Below are positions 1 to 7,797 of a stretch of 40,249 bases of DNA, piece by piece. Location of the stretch: positions 1-40,249 of the forward strand of contig JAEINX010000026.1 in assembly GCA_016342645.1 (NCBI GenBank), read 5' to 3'. A model generated the notes under the pieces. That model was not told where the DNA came from, did no database searches, and was given only the letters and a program-made list of their open reading frames with translations. The DNA comes from Bacteroidales bacterium. Lineage in GTDB: Bacteria > Bacteroidota > Bacteroidia > Bacteroidales > JAEINX01. The position numbers and the translations under genes are program-made. How positions within the stretch are numbered: position 1 is the first letter of the stretch; every line of letters begins with the position of its first letter.

Positions 1-75
1 CTGATGGTTGAATTAGTAGACACGTCCGTACGGATGATCATCGCGATCGTGCGGGTTCAAGTCCCGCCCCGGGTA
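1..75 (+). pseudogene. Degenerate leucine-type tRNA, 3' part (cut by window edge)
   Basis: The 3' end is tRNA-like: a perfect 5-bp T stem (51-55 with 63-67) around loop TTCAAGT, then CCCGGGT as the 3' acceptor strand (68-74) and an A at the discriminator position. The D-arm region (5-23) matches the leucine tRNA pattern, including TAGACAC. Only 27 bases separate the D arm from the T arm, and no 7-base loop closed by a 5-bp anticodon stem can be folded there. The last visible 5' acceptor bases (1-4, CTGA) pair poorly with the 3' strand. I infer a tRNA relic or integration-site remnant rather than a working tRNA. The upstream bases are outside the window, so a split or rearranged gene cannot be excluded. 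Confidence 0.5.
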
Positions 76-83
76 CAAAGTTT

Positions 84-112
84 AAGCCGATCATAAAAAT
101 CGGCTTTTTTAT
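84..112 (+). terminator. Rho-independent terminator after the tRNA-like sequence
   Basis: An 8-bp inverted repeat, AAGCCGAT (84-91) and ATCGGCTT (99-106), encloses a 7-base loop and runs directly into a T tract. It lies 9 bases after the tRNA-like 3' end, where a tRNA terminator is expected. Confidence 0.75.
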
Positions 113-113
113 T

Positions 114-135
114 GGGTACAACATAGGTACAACAT
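114..135. repeat. 11-bp tandem duplication resembling the tRNA 3' end
   Basis: Two adjacent 11-mers, GGGTACAACAT (114-124) and AGGTACAACAT (125-135), differ at one base. The GGGTACAA core also forms the 3' end of the tRNA-like sequence at 71-78. Such repeats of a tRNA 3' end are typical of attachment sites of tyrosine-recombinase elements, but no integrase is in the window. From 136 to 342 I see no gene, only AT-rich DNA with a weak inverted repeat CCCCAA/TTGGGG at 262-285. Confidence 0.4.
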
Positions 136-342
136 TTTTTTTCTTGGTATTTTCTATATACTCACTTTAAACACTGGTAAAATTATGATTTATTTTAGAA
201 GCCCAGCAATTCTTTCAAATTTGAATAATTCATAACTTTACCCCTATTCTCCCGAATAATCCCCCAAAGCCTTCTTGAGTTGGGGTTTGTTCACCTATTG
301 CGAAGCAACATCCCAAATTCCAAGTTCAACTAAACATTCCCA

Positions 343-561
343 TTAAGTTTTCCAAGATTCTGTATTTGTCAGGTGGAAAAGGTCATTTTTCAATTCCTCA
401 ATGTTTTTTTCTGATAAAATTTGATTATCATCAATACCTAAGGAAGAAATGATAAGGTATGCTGGTCTTTTTTGGGCTTTGGTAGGAATTGTGTGTTTAT
501 TAGCAAGAAAAACTTTGAGTTTTCTTTCAAAAAGTTTTACACTTCCCCCTGAAAATAAATA
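343..561 (-). pseudogene. C-terminal fragment of an AAA-family ATPase
   Basis: The minus strand carries an open frame of about 70 codons, ending in TAA at 343-345, with no usable start and a stop just upstream near 564. Its translation has the look of the tail of Bacteroidota AAA ATPases of the ATPase_2 type: a segment like KLFERKLKVFLANK, then a hydrophobic strand (AYLIISSLG), then a terminal IEELKNDLFHL. That match is from memory of the family pattern and is not a search result. The P-loop and the rest of the protein are absent. I read it as a relic cut off by rearrangement beside the next gene. Confidence 0.4.
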
Positions 562-567
562 CTAAAC

Positions 568-981
568 ATGAATCTCAAAAAATTATCCGTTTTCTGGTAT
601 GTTTTCTCGCTAATTTGGATATCTTTTATTGCATCTGTCCACGCAGAAAAACCTATTGTTGTGGCAAAAACAAATTCAGTAGCCCCTTTGGACATTACAT
701 TTGAACCTTCTTCAAAGGGCAGAATAGAGGGGAATGTTACCGGAACGTACACAAAAGAGGATATTGAAAATATTTTGTTTACAATTGCCGGAGATTTTGA
801 TGGAAACGGAATCAGGGAAAAACACCAATTCCGACATCAATGGAAAGAGAGGTATCGTGAGGAAGGTGGACAAGGTGACGGTTCATGTACTTTTTTCAGA
901 TGTAAATTTCACATAGGGAATAAATTAGAAATCAGTAATAACAAGGTTATTTACAGGACTGTGTTATTAGAGGATACCTAG
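568..981 (+). CDS. Small putative secreted protein, possibly frameshifted
   Basis: The 137-codon frame starts with a convincing signal peptide (hydrophobic residues about 8-24, then VHAEK). The mature part includes a DFDGNG motif near residue 93 that resembles calcium-binding loops in secreted repeat proteins. I do not recognise a family. After about residue 100 the composition turns basic and cysteine-containing and looks less protein-like. The +1 frame over the same stretch reads as a smoother strand-rich tail (VDKVTVHVLFSD) that ends at 916. A frameshift around 800-840 is therefore plausible. The neighbouring gene remains fit with this also being a decaying gene. Confidence 0.4.
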   Translation: MNLKKLSVFWYVFSLIWISFIASVHAEKPIVVAKTNSVAPLDITFEPSSKGRIEGNVTGTYTKEDIENILFTIAGDFDGNGIREKHQFRHQWKERYREEGGQGDGSCTFFRCKFHIGNKLEISNNKVIYRTVLLEDT

Positions 982-1424
982 GAAAATATCCATCTTTTAT
1001 ACAATAATTAACATCAAAAAAAGATTTCAATATGGAATGTTTCGGTGTAGAGATTTTATAGTGTAAAAGGTTGTCTCGATAAATCCACCCGAATGCGCTC
1101 TACGTGTTCGGGCTTTTTTAATACTCACTTTCCAAATGAAAAGAAAAATCAAAATAAACAAAACCATCATTGCCGAGGAAACCGAAATAGGGGTAGGGTT
1201 AATACTTCCACTTGAAAAGTTGTCACCTCCAATCATTAAACTTCTTCGAAGGAACTATAACCAAGACCCTACTTGCATAACTGGGGATATTGAATTTCTC
1301 TTTTCGTTTGATGGAATAGGAATTATGGAATAGGAATTAATGATGGAGAGAATTGTTGGCCGGGCAATTAGAATTAGCGCGCAAATTACGTGCAAATAAA
1401 AAATAGTTTAATATAGTGTCACTA
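982..1424. other. Non-coding stretch with no supported gene
   Basis: No reading frame here has convincing protein character. A 65-codon frame at 1136-1333 has no recognisable features. The only structure seen is the terminator-like hairpin at 1088-1119. The stretch follows the possibly broken secreted-protein gene and precedes the RHS relic, so it may itself be decayed sequence. Confidence 0.5.
1088..1119 (+). terminator. Terminator-like hairpin
   Basis: CCCGAA (1088-1093) pairs with TTCGGG (1107-1112) around a 13-base loop and is followed by C and six T residues. It could terminate the small secreted-protein gene about 110 bp upstream. The loop is long, so the call is moderate. Confidence 0.5.
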
Positions 1425-2026
1425 TCAATTAATAAAATAACAGGGTTTATTTGCTACGTTTTAATATTGAGAAATATTAATATATTTCTCAGCTTTAGCA
1501 TCAATACAATGCCACCTCCCCAACTGCGGATCATAAAACCTCGCCCCATCCATACGGATTTGCTTCGCTTCATAATCATACCAATCAAGCCATCTGTCAT
1601 TTTCCGGGGTTCCTTCGGTATCGAAACCGTCGTCTTGTAATTCTTTGCCGTTGTAGAGGTATTTATTGGAGTTGTTTACAAAGGGAGGGATGGAATTTTG
1701 GTTAATGAATTTCAGGCCAAAGGGGTAATAGTGGTTCTCTTGCAATATTTCCAAATCATCTCCATTTTTTGTAAACATTATACGTGTGTTTCCAAGATGA
1801 TCTTTTAAAAAGTAGCGGTATTGAAATTCTACACCTTCAGTTGGAACTGCTACACCTTCATCTGTTAAAATTTGTTCCAAGCCTTCTATGTCGTTATAAA
1901 TGAAATTACCTATGTAATCTTTAATTAGCTCGGGTGTTGTATTTCCGTCTTTATACACTTCTTTTTTAAGTTTTGTTCCGTTGGCGTCGTAAAGATACAA
2001 AATTTTATTACCATCCGCAGCATCTC
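1425..2026 (-). pseudogene. RHS-repeat protein, C-terminal core fragment (broken)
   Basis: The sequence encodes the RHS repeat-associated core: LYDANGTKLKK, then YRYFLKDHLGNTR, ENHYYPFG, YLYNGKEL and finally ARFYDPQLGRWHCIDA. RHS proteins are large secreted or cell-surface shells that normally carry a variable toxin tip after this core. Here the frame hits TAA (1461-1463) exactly where the core should continue. The same frame then reads NVANKPCYFIN, close to the usual continuation, and meets a second stop at 1425-1427. There is no toxin tip and no upstream shell. The upstream end is joined in frame to an unrelated kinase fragment at about 2027, giving a 262-codon chimeric frame (2249-1461). 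This is the remnant of a much larger gene moved here by recombination. Confidence 0.8.
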
Positions 2027-2475
2027 CGAAAATTATGGTAAAAATAGAATTATCAGTTTCTTTTTGGAAAAAATTGTCGATTAATTGTTTGTGTTCTGCA
2101 TCTACTTTTATAATATGTTTTCTGGCTTGGCCAGCTTCCATTTTATAATTCTCACTGATTTTTTTTACTCGCCAATCTAAAGGAGCGATTATTTTGACAT
2201 GAAGTGATCTGGGGATTTCATTGCCAAAAGATCCCGCCTCGGCCAACAATTACAACATCCCCGTCGTTCAAAATTGACCTTATAACATTTATGATTGTTT
2301 TGCGTATTGCTTTATCGCTTTTAAAATATTTTTTTGTCATCGCTGAAACAAATTCATCAATAGCCGATTTTTGCTGTGATAAAAACACATATTCGATTTT
2401 TGCAGGGTTTAATTCAAGTTCCTTGGCAGATTCAATCAAAATTTCTTTATTGATCCATTTCCATTTCTGTTTTTT
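2027..2475 (-). pseudogene. Cytidylate-kinase-like protein (AAA/P-loop NMP-kinase type), frameshifted and truncated
   Basis: Two overlapping minus-strand frames together form the middle of a cytidylate-kinase-like protein (Pfam Cytidylate_kin2 type). The first (from about 2475 to 2218) has INKEILIESAKEL, a long helical stretch and VVIVGRGGIF. The second (2249 onward) continues with GNEIPRSLHVKIIAPLDWRVK, so one base has shifted the frame within the T run near 2233. The N-terminal P-loop segment (normally a GSGG-type motif before this region) is missing. The C-terminal end is replaced by the RHS fragment near 2027. It cannot make a working kinase. The family call is from recognised motifs, and the break points are estimated from where the similarity stops. 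Confidence 0.75.
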
Positions 2476-2616
2476 TCCTTTGTTTTGATTTAGTGTTGAT
2501 TTTTTGAGTTGACATAACTAAATTTCTCCTTTCTCATCCAAAGGTAAGCTTTCTTATAGTTATTTCAAGTAGAAAAAGTTTAGAATTATCAATTTCAAGT
2601 ACAAATTGGTAATAAT

Positions 2617-2901
2617 TTATTCTTCGTAAGGGTCTGTAACCGGTAGTACATAATATTGTCCAGTCCTTGGATCTTTATAAAACTTGCTATATCCGTTTAT
2701 GCTTTCTATATTTACATCTACCTGTCCCTTAACAAAAACGGTGTTTTCAACATCAACATTTCCGGTAATTGTTAAAACAGCATCAGATTCAATTTTAACG
2801 GGTGTAAAACGCGGAAATATTCCAAAATTCTGAAAAACAATAAACCAAATACCTACCACAATAAGAATTAAAATTATTTTTAATTGTTTCGCATCTTCCA
2901 T
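2617..2901 (-). CDS. Small membrane-anchored protein of unknown function
   Basis: The 94-residue product has one N-terminal membrane helix (about residues 9-26), then an acidic soluble part containing TGNVDVENTVFVKGQVDVNI, a beta-rich pattern like a short adhesin or polymer-binding strand pair, and a tyrosine-rich end (GQYYVLPVTDPYEE). It starts at an ATG at 2901 and stands alone, with 141 bp to the ABC transporter genes and about 140 bp to the kinase relic. I do not recognise the family. Small single-helix proteins with this layout are common next to transporters, but no function can be assigned. Confidence 0.6.
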   Translation of the reverse strand: MEDAKQLKIILILIVVGIWFIVFQNFGIFPRFTPVKIESDAVLTITGNVDVENTVFVKGQVDVNIESINGYSKFYKDPRTGQYYVLPVTDPYEE

Positions 2902-3043
2902 TTTTTAACCCAATTTCTTAAAAATTTCAATAAAAAATTCAGTTTTCAAAATTATTCAAATTAAATTAAAAATCCAAATTATTAATATTTTTACATTGTT
3001 TTGTGATAAAAAACTTCATAAAACCCTAAAAATGTTATTTTTA

Positions 3044-4105
3044 TTAATTTGGTAAAAATTTTACATTTGTGGCTTTAAAGCTTACCCAAACTTGTTTGCC
3101 TTCAAATAAAGACAAGTTTTCATAAGATTCGAGCGAGATTAAGGCAGAAATTTTTATTCCAACATTAACTATGAGTTCTATGCTATTGTTTGCCGGAATA
3201 ATCTCTAATATTTCTCCGAGAAAATTATTACAAGCACTGGTTTCGGGTTTATGATTTGAAACAAATATTGCATTGTCGCCAATCAAAATAAAACCTGTAC
3301 CTTGCGTTTGATCAGTATGTAATTTGATTTCAATAGAATTGTCGATAATTACATTTTTTAAACCTTTTGAATAAGAGGGTTTTAAAATGCAAGGGAAAAA
3401 ATTTCTAACACCTGTAAAACTTGCAACAAATTTTGATTTCGGGAATTGAAAAACCTCGATCGCTGTTCCAGTTTGTAATAATTTTCCTTCATTCAATATT
3501 GCAACTTTGTTTGCTAGCAAAACAGCCTCTTCATAGTCGTGTGTTACATGGATTATTGTTTGGCCGGCTTTGTTAATTCGGCGAAGTAGTTTACGTAAAT
3601 CGTTTTTTAACTGAATATCGATTGAAGATAATGGTTCATCAAGTAATAGTATTTTAGGATCAGAAACCAAAGTGCGTGCTAAGGCAACTCTTTGTAATTC
3701 ACCACCGGACAATGTTGTAGGCTTTCGATTTAAAATATGATTTATGTCTAACTTATTGCTAATGTTTATTACTTTTTCCCTAATAATTGATTTATTTATT
3801 CTGTGATTTTTTAATGGATATTCGATGTTTTCTTTTACAGACAAATGTGGGAACACTGCAAGATCCTGAAAAACCATGCCTATCTTGCGTTTTTGAATTC
3901 TTTTATTTGTAATATTTTCATTATCCAAAAAAATTTCACCATTGTCAGCTTGAATTATTCCTGCAATTATTTCAAGTATAAGTGTTTTTCCAGCACCTGA
4001 CGGACCAAGCAAAACAAAATAATCGCCTTTTTCAACTGATAATGAAATATCTTCCAAATTAAACGGATCATATTTTTTAGAAATATTTTTAAGTTCTAAC
4101 ATCAT
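3044..4105 (-). CDS. ABC transporter ATP-binding protein, molybdate/tungstate type
   Basis: The 353-residue protein hydrolyses ATP to drive uptake through the permease encoded just upstream. Counting from the ATG at 4105, Walker A GPSGAGKT is at 34-41, the Q-loop at Q80, the signature LSGGE at 132-136, Walker B LLLDEP at 153-158, and the switch histidine of HVTHD at H189. The last 60-70 residues form a TOBE-like beta domain, which in ModC, WtpC and CysA-type proteins binds the anion or regulates transport. The start at 4105 overlaps the end of the permease gene by 17 bp and follows an AAAGAAA stretch. An in-frame upstream start would extend deep into the permease gene. Molybdate versus tungstate or sulfate cannot be told apart from sequence alone. 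Confidence 0.85.
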   Translation of the reverse strand: MMLELKNISKKYDPFNLEDISLSVEKGDYFVLLGPSGAGKTLILEIIAGIIQADNGEIFLDNENITNKRIQKRKIGMVFQDLAVFPHLSVKENIEYPLKNHRINKSIIREKVINISNKLDINHILNRKPTTLSGGELQRVALARTLVSDPKILLLDEPLSSIDIQLKNDLRKLLRRINKAGQTIIHVTHDYEEAVLLANKVAILNEGKLLQTGTAIEVFQFPKSKFVASFTGVRNFFPCILKPSYSKGLKNVIIDNSIEIKLHTDQTQGTGFILIGDNAIFVSNHKPETSACNNFLGEILEIIPANNSIELIVNVGIKISALISLESYENLSLFEGKQVWVSFKATNVKFLPN

Positions 4106-4877
4106 TTTTTTCTTTAGAAAGTAGGCGTAAAAGAACAAAAACTAAAAGACTGACAATAATAAAAATTACGGCAACCGGCCTTGCATATTTCAGCCCGAAT
4201 GCTCCGAATCTTTCATAAATTAAGATAGGGGCAATCATTGGATGATATGCCACTATAATAACTGCACCAAACTCGCTCATACCTCGGGCAAACATTAAGA
4301 TCAAACCTGACAAAACATTTCGCCAGGCCAATGGTAATGAAATGGTAAAGAAAACTTTAATTGGTGAAGCGCCAAGAGATAATGCAGCTTTTTCAAGTTT
4401 TATAGGGACTGATGCAAACCCGTCTCGAGCTGAATTAATTAGAAACGGAATACTTACAAAGGCCATTGCAATAGAAATTCCGACAGGATGCCCAACAAAG
4501 TTTAATCCAAATTCGGATGCAATTTTACCGATTGCTGAGTCGCGTGAAATGAAACCAAGTATTGCTATTCCGGCAGCCGAGTGTGGAATAACAATCGGAA
4601 GGTCAATGATTCCCATAACCAATTTTTTGAAAGGAAATTTTTTTCTGGCCAAGAGATATGCAAATGGAATGGCAGCAATTGCAAAAAAAACCGTTGCCAT
4701 CATTGCTGTTAACAAAGTTAACCAAATACTTTTCTGAACTTCAGCTTCTTTAGATGTTTCGATAATGTCGTTTGGCGAGGTTGAAAAAAACATTCCTACC
4801 AAGGGAGCAATTATAAATAATAATACAAGTCCTCCTAAAATCGAAAATAACAAATTTAATGCGTTGTTTCTCTTCAT
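4089..4877 (-). CDS. ABC transporter permease, molybdate/tungstate type (ModB/WtpB-like)
   Basis: This 262-residue inner-membrane protein has about six hydrophobic helices and the cytoplasmic EAA loop (EKAALSLGASPIKVFF) that contacts the ATPase. MSEFGAV in the next helix is typical of the ModB/CysW/WtpB group. It is the first gene of a two-gene operon and overlaps the ATPase gene by 17 bp. The periplasmic substrate-binding protein that these systems need is not upstream: the next gene is the divergent PPK2, 134 bp away. The binding protein must be elsewhere in the genome or lost. Confidence 0.85.
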   Translation of the reverse strand: MKRNNALNLLFSILGGLVLLFIIAPLVGMFFSTSPNDIIETSKEAEVQKSIWLTLLTAMMATVFFAIAAIPFAYLLARKKFPFKKLVMGIIDLPIVIPHSAAGIAILGFISRDSAIGKIASEFGLNFVGHPVGISIAMAFVSIPFLINSARDGFASVPIKLEKAALSLGASPIKVFFTISLPLAWRNVLSGLILMFARGMSEFGAVIIVAYHPMIAPILIYERFGAFGLKYARPVAVIFIIVSLLVFVLLRLLSKEKNDVRT

Positions 4878-4975
4878 TCAATTATATTTTTATTAGCATT
4901 AAATTTGAAAATATTTGACATAAATTTTGTAAATGCAGAATAAATACTTTTTTACAAAATTATCATAAAGATTTG

Positions 4976-4983
4976 TATTTTTG
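4976..4983 (+). promoter_or_regulatory. Bacteroidota -7 box for the PPK2 gene
   Basis: TATTTTTG matches the Bacteroidota -7 consensus TAnnTTTG and lies 28 bp before the ATG at 5012. No TTG lies at the expected -33 spacing, so only the -7 element is supported. Confidence 0.35.
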
Positions 4984-5011
4984 AAAATGAAATAAAAATA
5001 AATAATAAAAA

Positions 5012-5830
5012 ATGGCTCATATTAAAAAGAATAGCGATAACGGACACGAGAAAGAAATATCCAACGGTTTTTATGATAAAGAATTAGCGAGGCTACAAAT
5101 TGAGCTTGTTAGATTACAAGATTGGATTAAACAAGAGGGTTTGCGGGTTGTAATAATTTTTGAAGGTCGCGATGCTGCTGGAAAAGGTGGTGTTATTAAA
5201 AGAATTACGCAAACTTTGAATCCAAGAATTTGTAAGGTTGTGGCTTTAGCAACTCCAACCGAACGCGAAAAAACACAATGGTATTTCCAAAGATATGTGA
5301 CTCATTTACCTGCTGCCGGCGAAATGGTTTTATTTGACAGAAGCTGGTATAATAGGGCAGGAGTTGAAAGAGTTATGAACTTTTGTACTGAAAACGAATA
5401 TTGGGGTTTTCTTAGAACTTGTCCTGAGTTTGAACGTATGCTGATCCGTTCAGGAATTATTCTGATAAAATATTGGTTTTCAGTTAGCGAAAAAGAACAA
5501 GAGCGCCGGTTCCAAAAACGTATTAATGATCCTACTAAGCAATGGAAATTAAGTGAAATTGATCTTCAATCACGCTTACATTGGGTTAAGTATTCAAAAG
5601 CAAAAGATGAAATGTTTGCTTATACCGATACAAAACAATCGCCATGGTGGGTAATTCATACCGATGATAAAAAGCATGCACGTTTATTATGTATTCGTCA
5701 TATATTGAGCTTAATACCGTATAAAGAAATCCCAAACCCCATAATTAAACTTCCTCCCCGAAATCATACTAAAGGGTATGTTAGAACCCCAATGTCTGAA
5801 CAAACTTTTGTGCCTGATTATTATAAATAA
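5012..5830 (+). CDS. ppk2: Polyphosphate kinase 2 (PPK2), class I type
   Basis: PPK2 transfers phosphate between polyphosphate and nucleoside diphosphates; class I single-domain enzymes mostly use polyphosphate to make ATP or GTP from ADP or GDP. The 272-residue length fits. The P-loop GRDAAGKG is at 52-59, the second aspartate motif FDRSWYNR at 108-115 (D109), and the arginine-rich lid with RRFQKRINDP follows at about 175-184. WWVIHTDDKKHARL near residue 215 is also conserved in the family. The gene is monocistronic and divergent from the ABC pair. Function as cytosolic NTP regeneration under stress is family knowledge; the exact nucleotide preference is not visible. Confidence 0.93.
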   Translation: MAHIKKNSDNGHEKEISNGFYDKELARLQIELVRLQDWIKQEGLRVVIIFEGRDAAGKGGVIKRITQTLNPRICKVVALATPTEREKTQWYFQRYVTHLPAAGEMVLFDRSWYNRAGVERVMNFCTENEYWGFLRTCPEFERMLIRSGIILIKYWFSVSEKEQERRFQKRINDPTKQWKLSEIDLQSRLHWVKYSKAKDEMFAYTDTKQSPWWVIHTDDKKHARLLCIRHILSLIPYKEIPNPIIKLPPRNHTKGYVRTPMSEQTFVPDYYK

Positions 5831-5951
5831 TTATTTAAAATTTAATTGCTAAGTTAACTCTGTATTTTATGGTATGTTAATAGAATTTTCTTCATATTTA
5901 ATATAATTTTTATACTTTGCAGACGCATTTTAATAAAATTTAAAATTTACT

Positions 5952-7574
5952 ATGAATAATACAGGTTTTTCAACAATAGATTATGCAGTTTTTATTTCTT
6001 ATGGTTTAATTATAGTTTTTATTGGGCTTTGGGTTTCAAGGAAAAAGAAAGGCAAAGAAAAAACCGCCCAAGATTATTTTTTGGCCTCAAAAGCTTTGCC
6101 ATGGTGGGCAATAGGAGCTTCCTTAATAGCTGCAAACATTTCAGCCGAGCAAATGATTGGAATGTCAGGTTCGGGTTTTGCAATAGGGCTTGGAATTGCA
6201 ACTTATGAATGGATGGCTGCAATTACCTTGATTTTGGTCGGGAAGTTTTTTCTTCCGATTTTTTTAAAGAAGAAAATTTATACTATGCCGCAGTTCCTTG
6301 AATTAAGGTACGATGGACGGGTAAGAACCGCAATGGCTACTTTTTGGTTAATTGTTTATGTGTTTGTTAACCTTACTTCTGTTCTTTACCTCGGAGCATT
6401 AGCTTTGAAAACTATAATGGGAATTCCTTTAATGTATGGAATTATCGGGCTTGCTTTATTTGCTGCGATTTATTCAATTTACGGAGGATTAACTGCCGTG
6501 GTTTGGACGGATGTAGTGCAGGTTATTTTCTTGATAGGTGGAGGTTTATTGACAACCTATCTTGCTCTTGATGCTGTTTCTGACGGACAAGGGGCAATTG
6601 CAGGTTTTGAGCATTTATTGAAATATGCACCAGAAAAATTTGATATGATACTTGAAGAAGGTTCTCTTTTAATTCCCGATGGAAAAGGTGGCCTAAAAGA
6701 CGCATATATGGATTTACCAGGCTTAGGTGTTCTCGTTGGAGGAATGTGGATAGCAAATATTTCTTATTGGGGGTTTAATCAATATATTATTCAAAGGGGT
6801 TTAGCTGCAAAAAGTATTCGCGAAGCTCAGAGTGGAATGATATTCGCAGGATTTTTAAAGATATTAATTCCATTAGTTGTTGTAATTCCAGGAATTGCTG
6901 CTTTTGTTTTAACAAAAAACTCATCAATTATTCTTGAACCTTCCGATAAAGCATATCCCTGGCTATTACACGAGTTTATTCCTGTGGGTTTAAAAGGGCT
7001 TGCTTTTGCCGCTCTTGCAGCAGCTGTAGTTTCATCTCTTGCATCAATGTTGAATTCAACGGCAACAATTTTTACAATGGATATTTTTAAACGTTTTATT
7101 AATAAAAATGTCTCGGAAACTAAGATGGTTACTGTAGGTAGGCTAACAAGTTTGACTGCTTTAATAATTGCCGTTTTGACAGCGAAACCTTTGCTTGGAA
7201 ACTTAGATCAGGCTTTTCAATATATACAGGAGTTTACCGGTTTTGTAACTCCGGGTGTGTGTATAATATTTTGTTTCGGACTTTTTTGGAAACGAGCAAC
7301 TGCAAATGCAGCTTTATGGATTGCAATTCTGACAATACCATTATCGGCAGTTTTTTACTTCTTTGCTCCCGAAGTTCCTTTTATCGACAGAATGGGATAT
7401 GTAGCTTTGATTTTGGCCGGAATAGGAATATTGATTAGCTTGATAGAATCGAAAACCGATGACCCAAAAGGAATTGAACTTTATAAAGGTATTTTTCATA
7501 CCGGAACTGCCTTCAATGTAGGAGCAATAATACTTTGTGCAATGGTGGCGGTTTTATATATTATTTATTGGTAA
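5952..7574 (+). CDS. Sodium:solute symporter (SSS family, SglT-like)
   Basis: The 540-residue inner-membrane carrier has about 14 predicted helices. SSS hallmarks are visible: an N-terminal helix, then RKKKGKEKTAQDYFLASKALPWWAIG in the first cytoplasmic loop region (residues about 30-55), NISAEQMIGMSGSGF (sodium-site helix), YSIYGGLTAVVWTDVVQ near 175-190, and SSLASMLNSTATIFTMD (about 360-375). The last of these contains the serine and threonine residues that form the Na2 site. This pattern is closest to sugar carriers of the SglT group, so sodium-driven sugar or polyol uptake is likely, but the substrate is not determined. It is preceded by a 121-bp intergenic gap after PPK2 and ends 10 bp before a convergent small gene. 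Confidence 0.88.
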   Translation: MNNTGFSTIDYAVFISYGLIIVFIGLWVSRKKKGKEKTAQDYFLASKALPWWAIGASLIAANISAEQMIGMSGSGFAIGLGIATYEWMAAITLILVGKFFLPIFLKKKIYTMPQFLELRYDGRVRTAMATFWLIVYVFVNLTSVLYLGALALKTIMGIPLMYGIIGLALFAAIYSIYGGLTAVVWTDVVQVIFLIGGGLLTTYLALDAVSDGQGAIAGFEHLLKYAPEKFDMILEEGSLLIPDGKGGLKDAYMDLPGLGVLVGGMWIANISYWGFNQYIIQRGLAAKSIREAQSGMIFAGFLKILIPLVVVIPGIAAFVLTKNSSIILEPSDKAYPWLLHEFIPVGLKGLAFAALAAAVVSSLASMLNSTATIFTMDIFKRFINKNVSETKMVTVGRLTSLTALIIAVLTAKPLLGNLDQAFQYIQEFTGFVTPGVCIIFCFGLFWKRATANAALWIAILTIPLSAVFYFFAPEVPFIDRMGYVALILAGIGILISLIESKTDDPKGIELYKGIFHTGTAFNVGAIILCAMVAVLYIIYW

Positions 7575-7584
7575 TAGTAATGCC

Positions 7585-7752
7585 CTATATTTCAATTTTA
7601 TTACTTTTCTTAAGGAAGGTTTTCGGTTTTGTAGAGCGTAATTGCTTTTTACTTTTTCTCAATAAAAGAAATTCGCTAATTGCTTTTTCTTCTTCTTTTG
7701 TTAAAGGCTCTTGCCCTCCAACAAAATCAACATCTAATTCTTGTGGTTTCAT
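7585..7752 (-). CDS. 55-residue charged protein, second gene of the GNAT-like unit
   Basis: The frame runs from ATG (7750-7752) to TAG (7585-7587) and encodes MKPQELDVDFVGGQEPLTKE, a lysine- and glutamate-rich helix, and a basic tail. I recall similar short proteins with an N-terminal (D/E)VDFxGGxxPLTxEEE pattern in many Bacteroidota next to a GNAT-like gene. The codon pattern is protein-like, and the plus-strand overlap is not. It lies 45 bp downstream of the GNAT-like gene on the same strand, so the two are probably cotranscribed. It has no predicted membrane segment. The small size, high charge and pairing would suit an antitoxin or partner protein, but no function is known to me. Confidence 0.7.
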   Translation of the reverse strand: MKPQELDVDFVGGQEPLTKEEEKAISEFLLLRKSKKQLRSTKPKTFLKKSNKIEI

Positions 7753-7797
7753 TATATTATATTTGAATAGTATTTGTTTATTAGTTTTAAAGCAGCA

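Noticed and set aside
262..285. CCCCAA/TTGGGG inverted repeat as a terminator
   Set aside because: No adjacent T tract and no upstream gene with a matching end.
537..752. A 71-codon minus-strand frame over the secreted-protein gene
   Set aside because: It is the reverse of the plus-strand gene at 568 and has no protein-like pattern; the ATPase relic lies in a different frame.
1136..1333. A 65-codon plus-strand frame (MKRKIKINKTIIAEETEIG...)
   Set aside because: No recognisable features, no ribosome-binding site, and it lies in a zone of decayed genes; judged chance.
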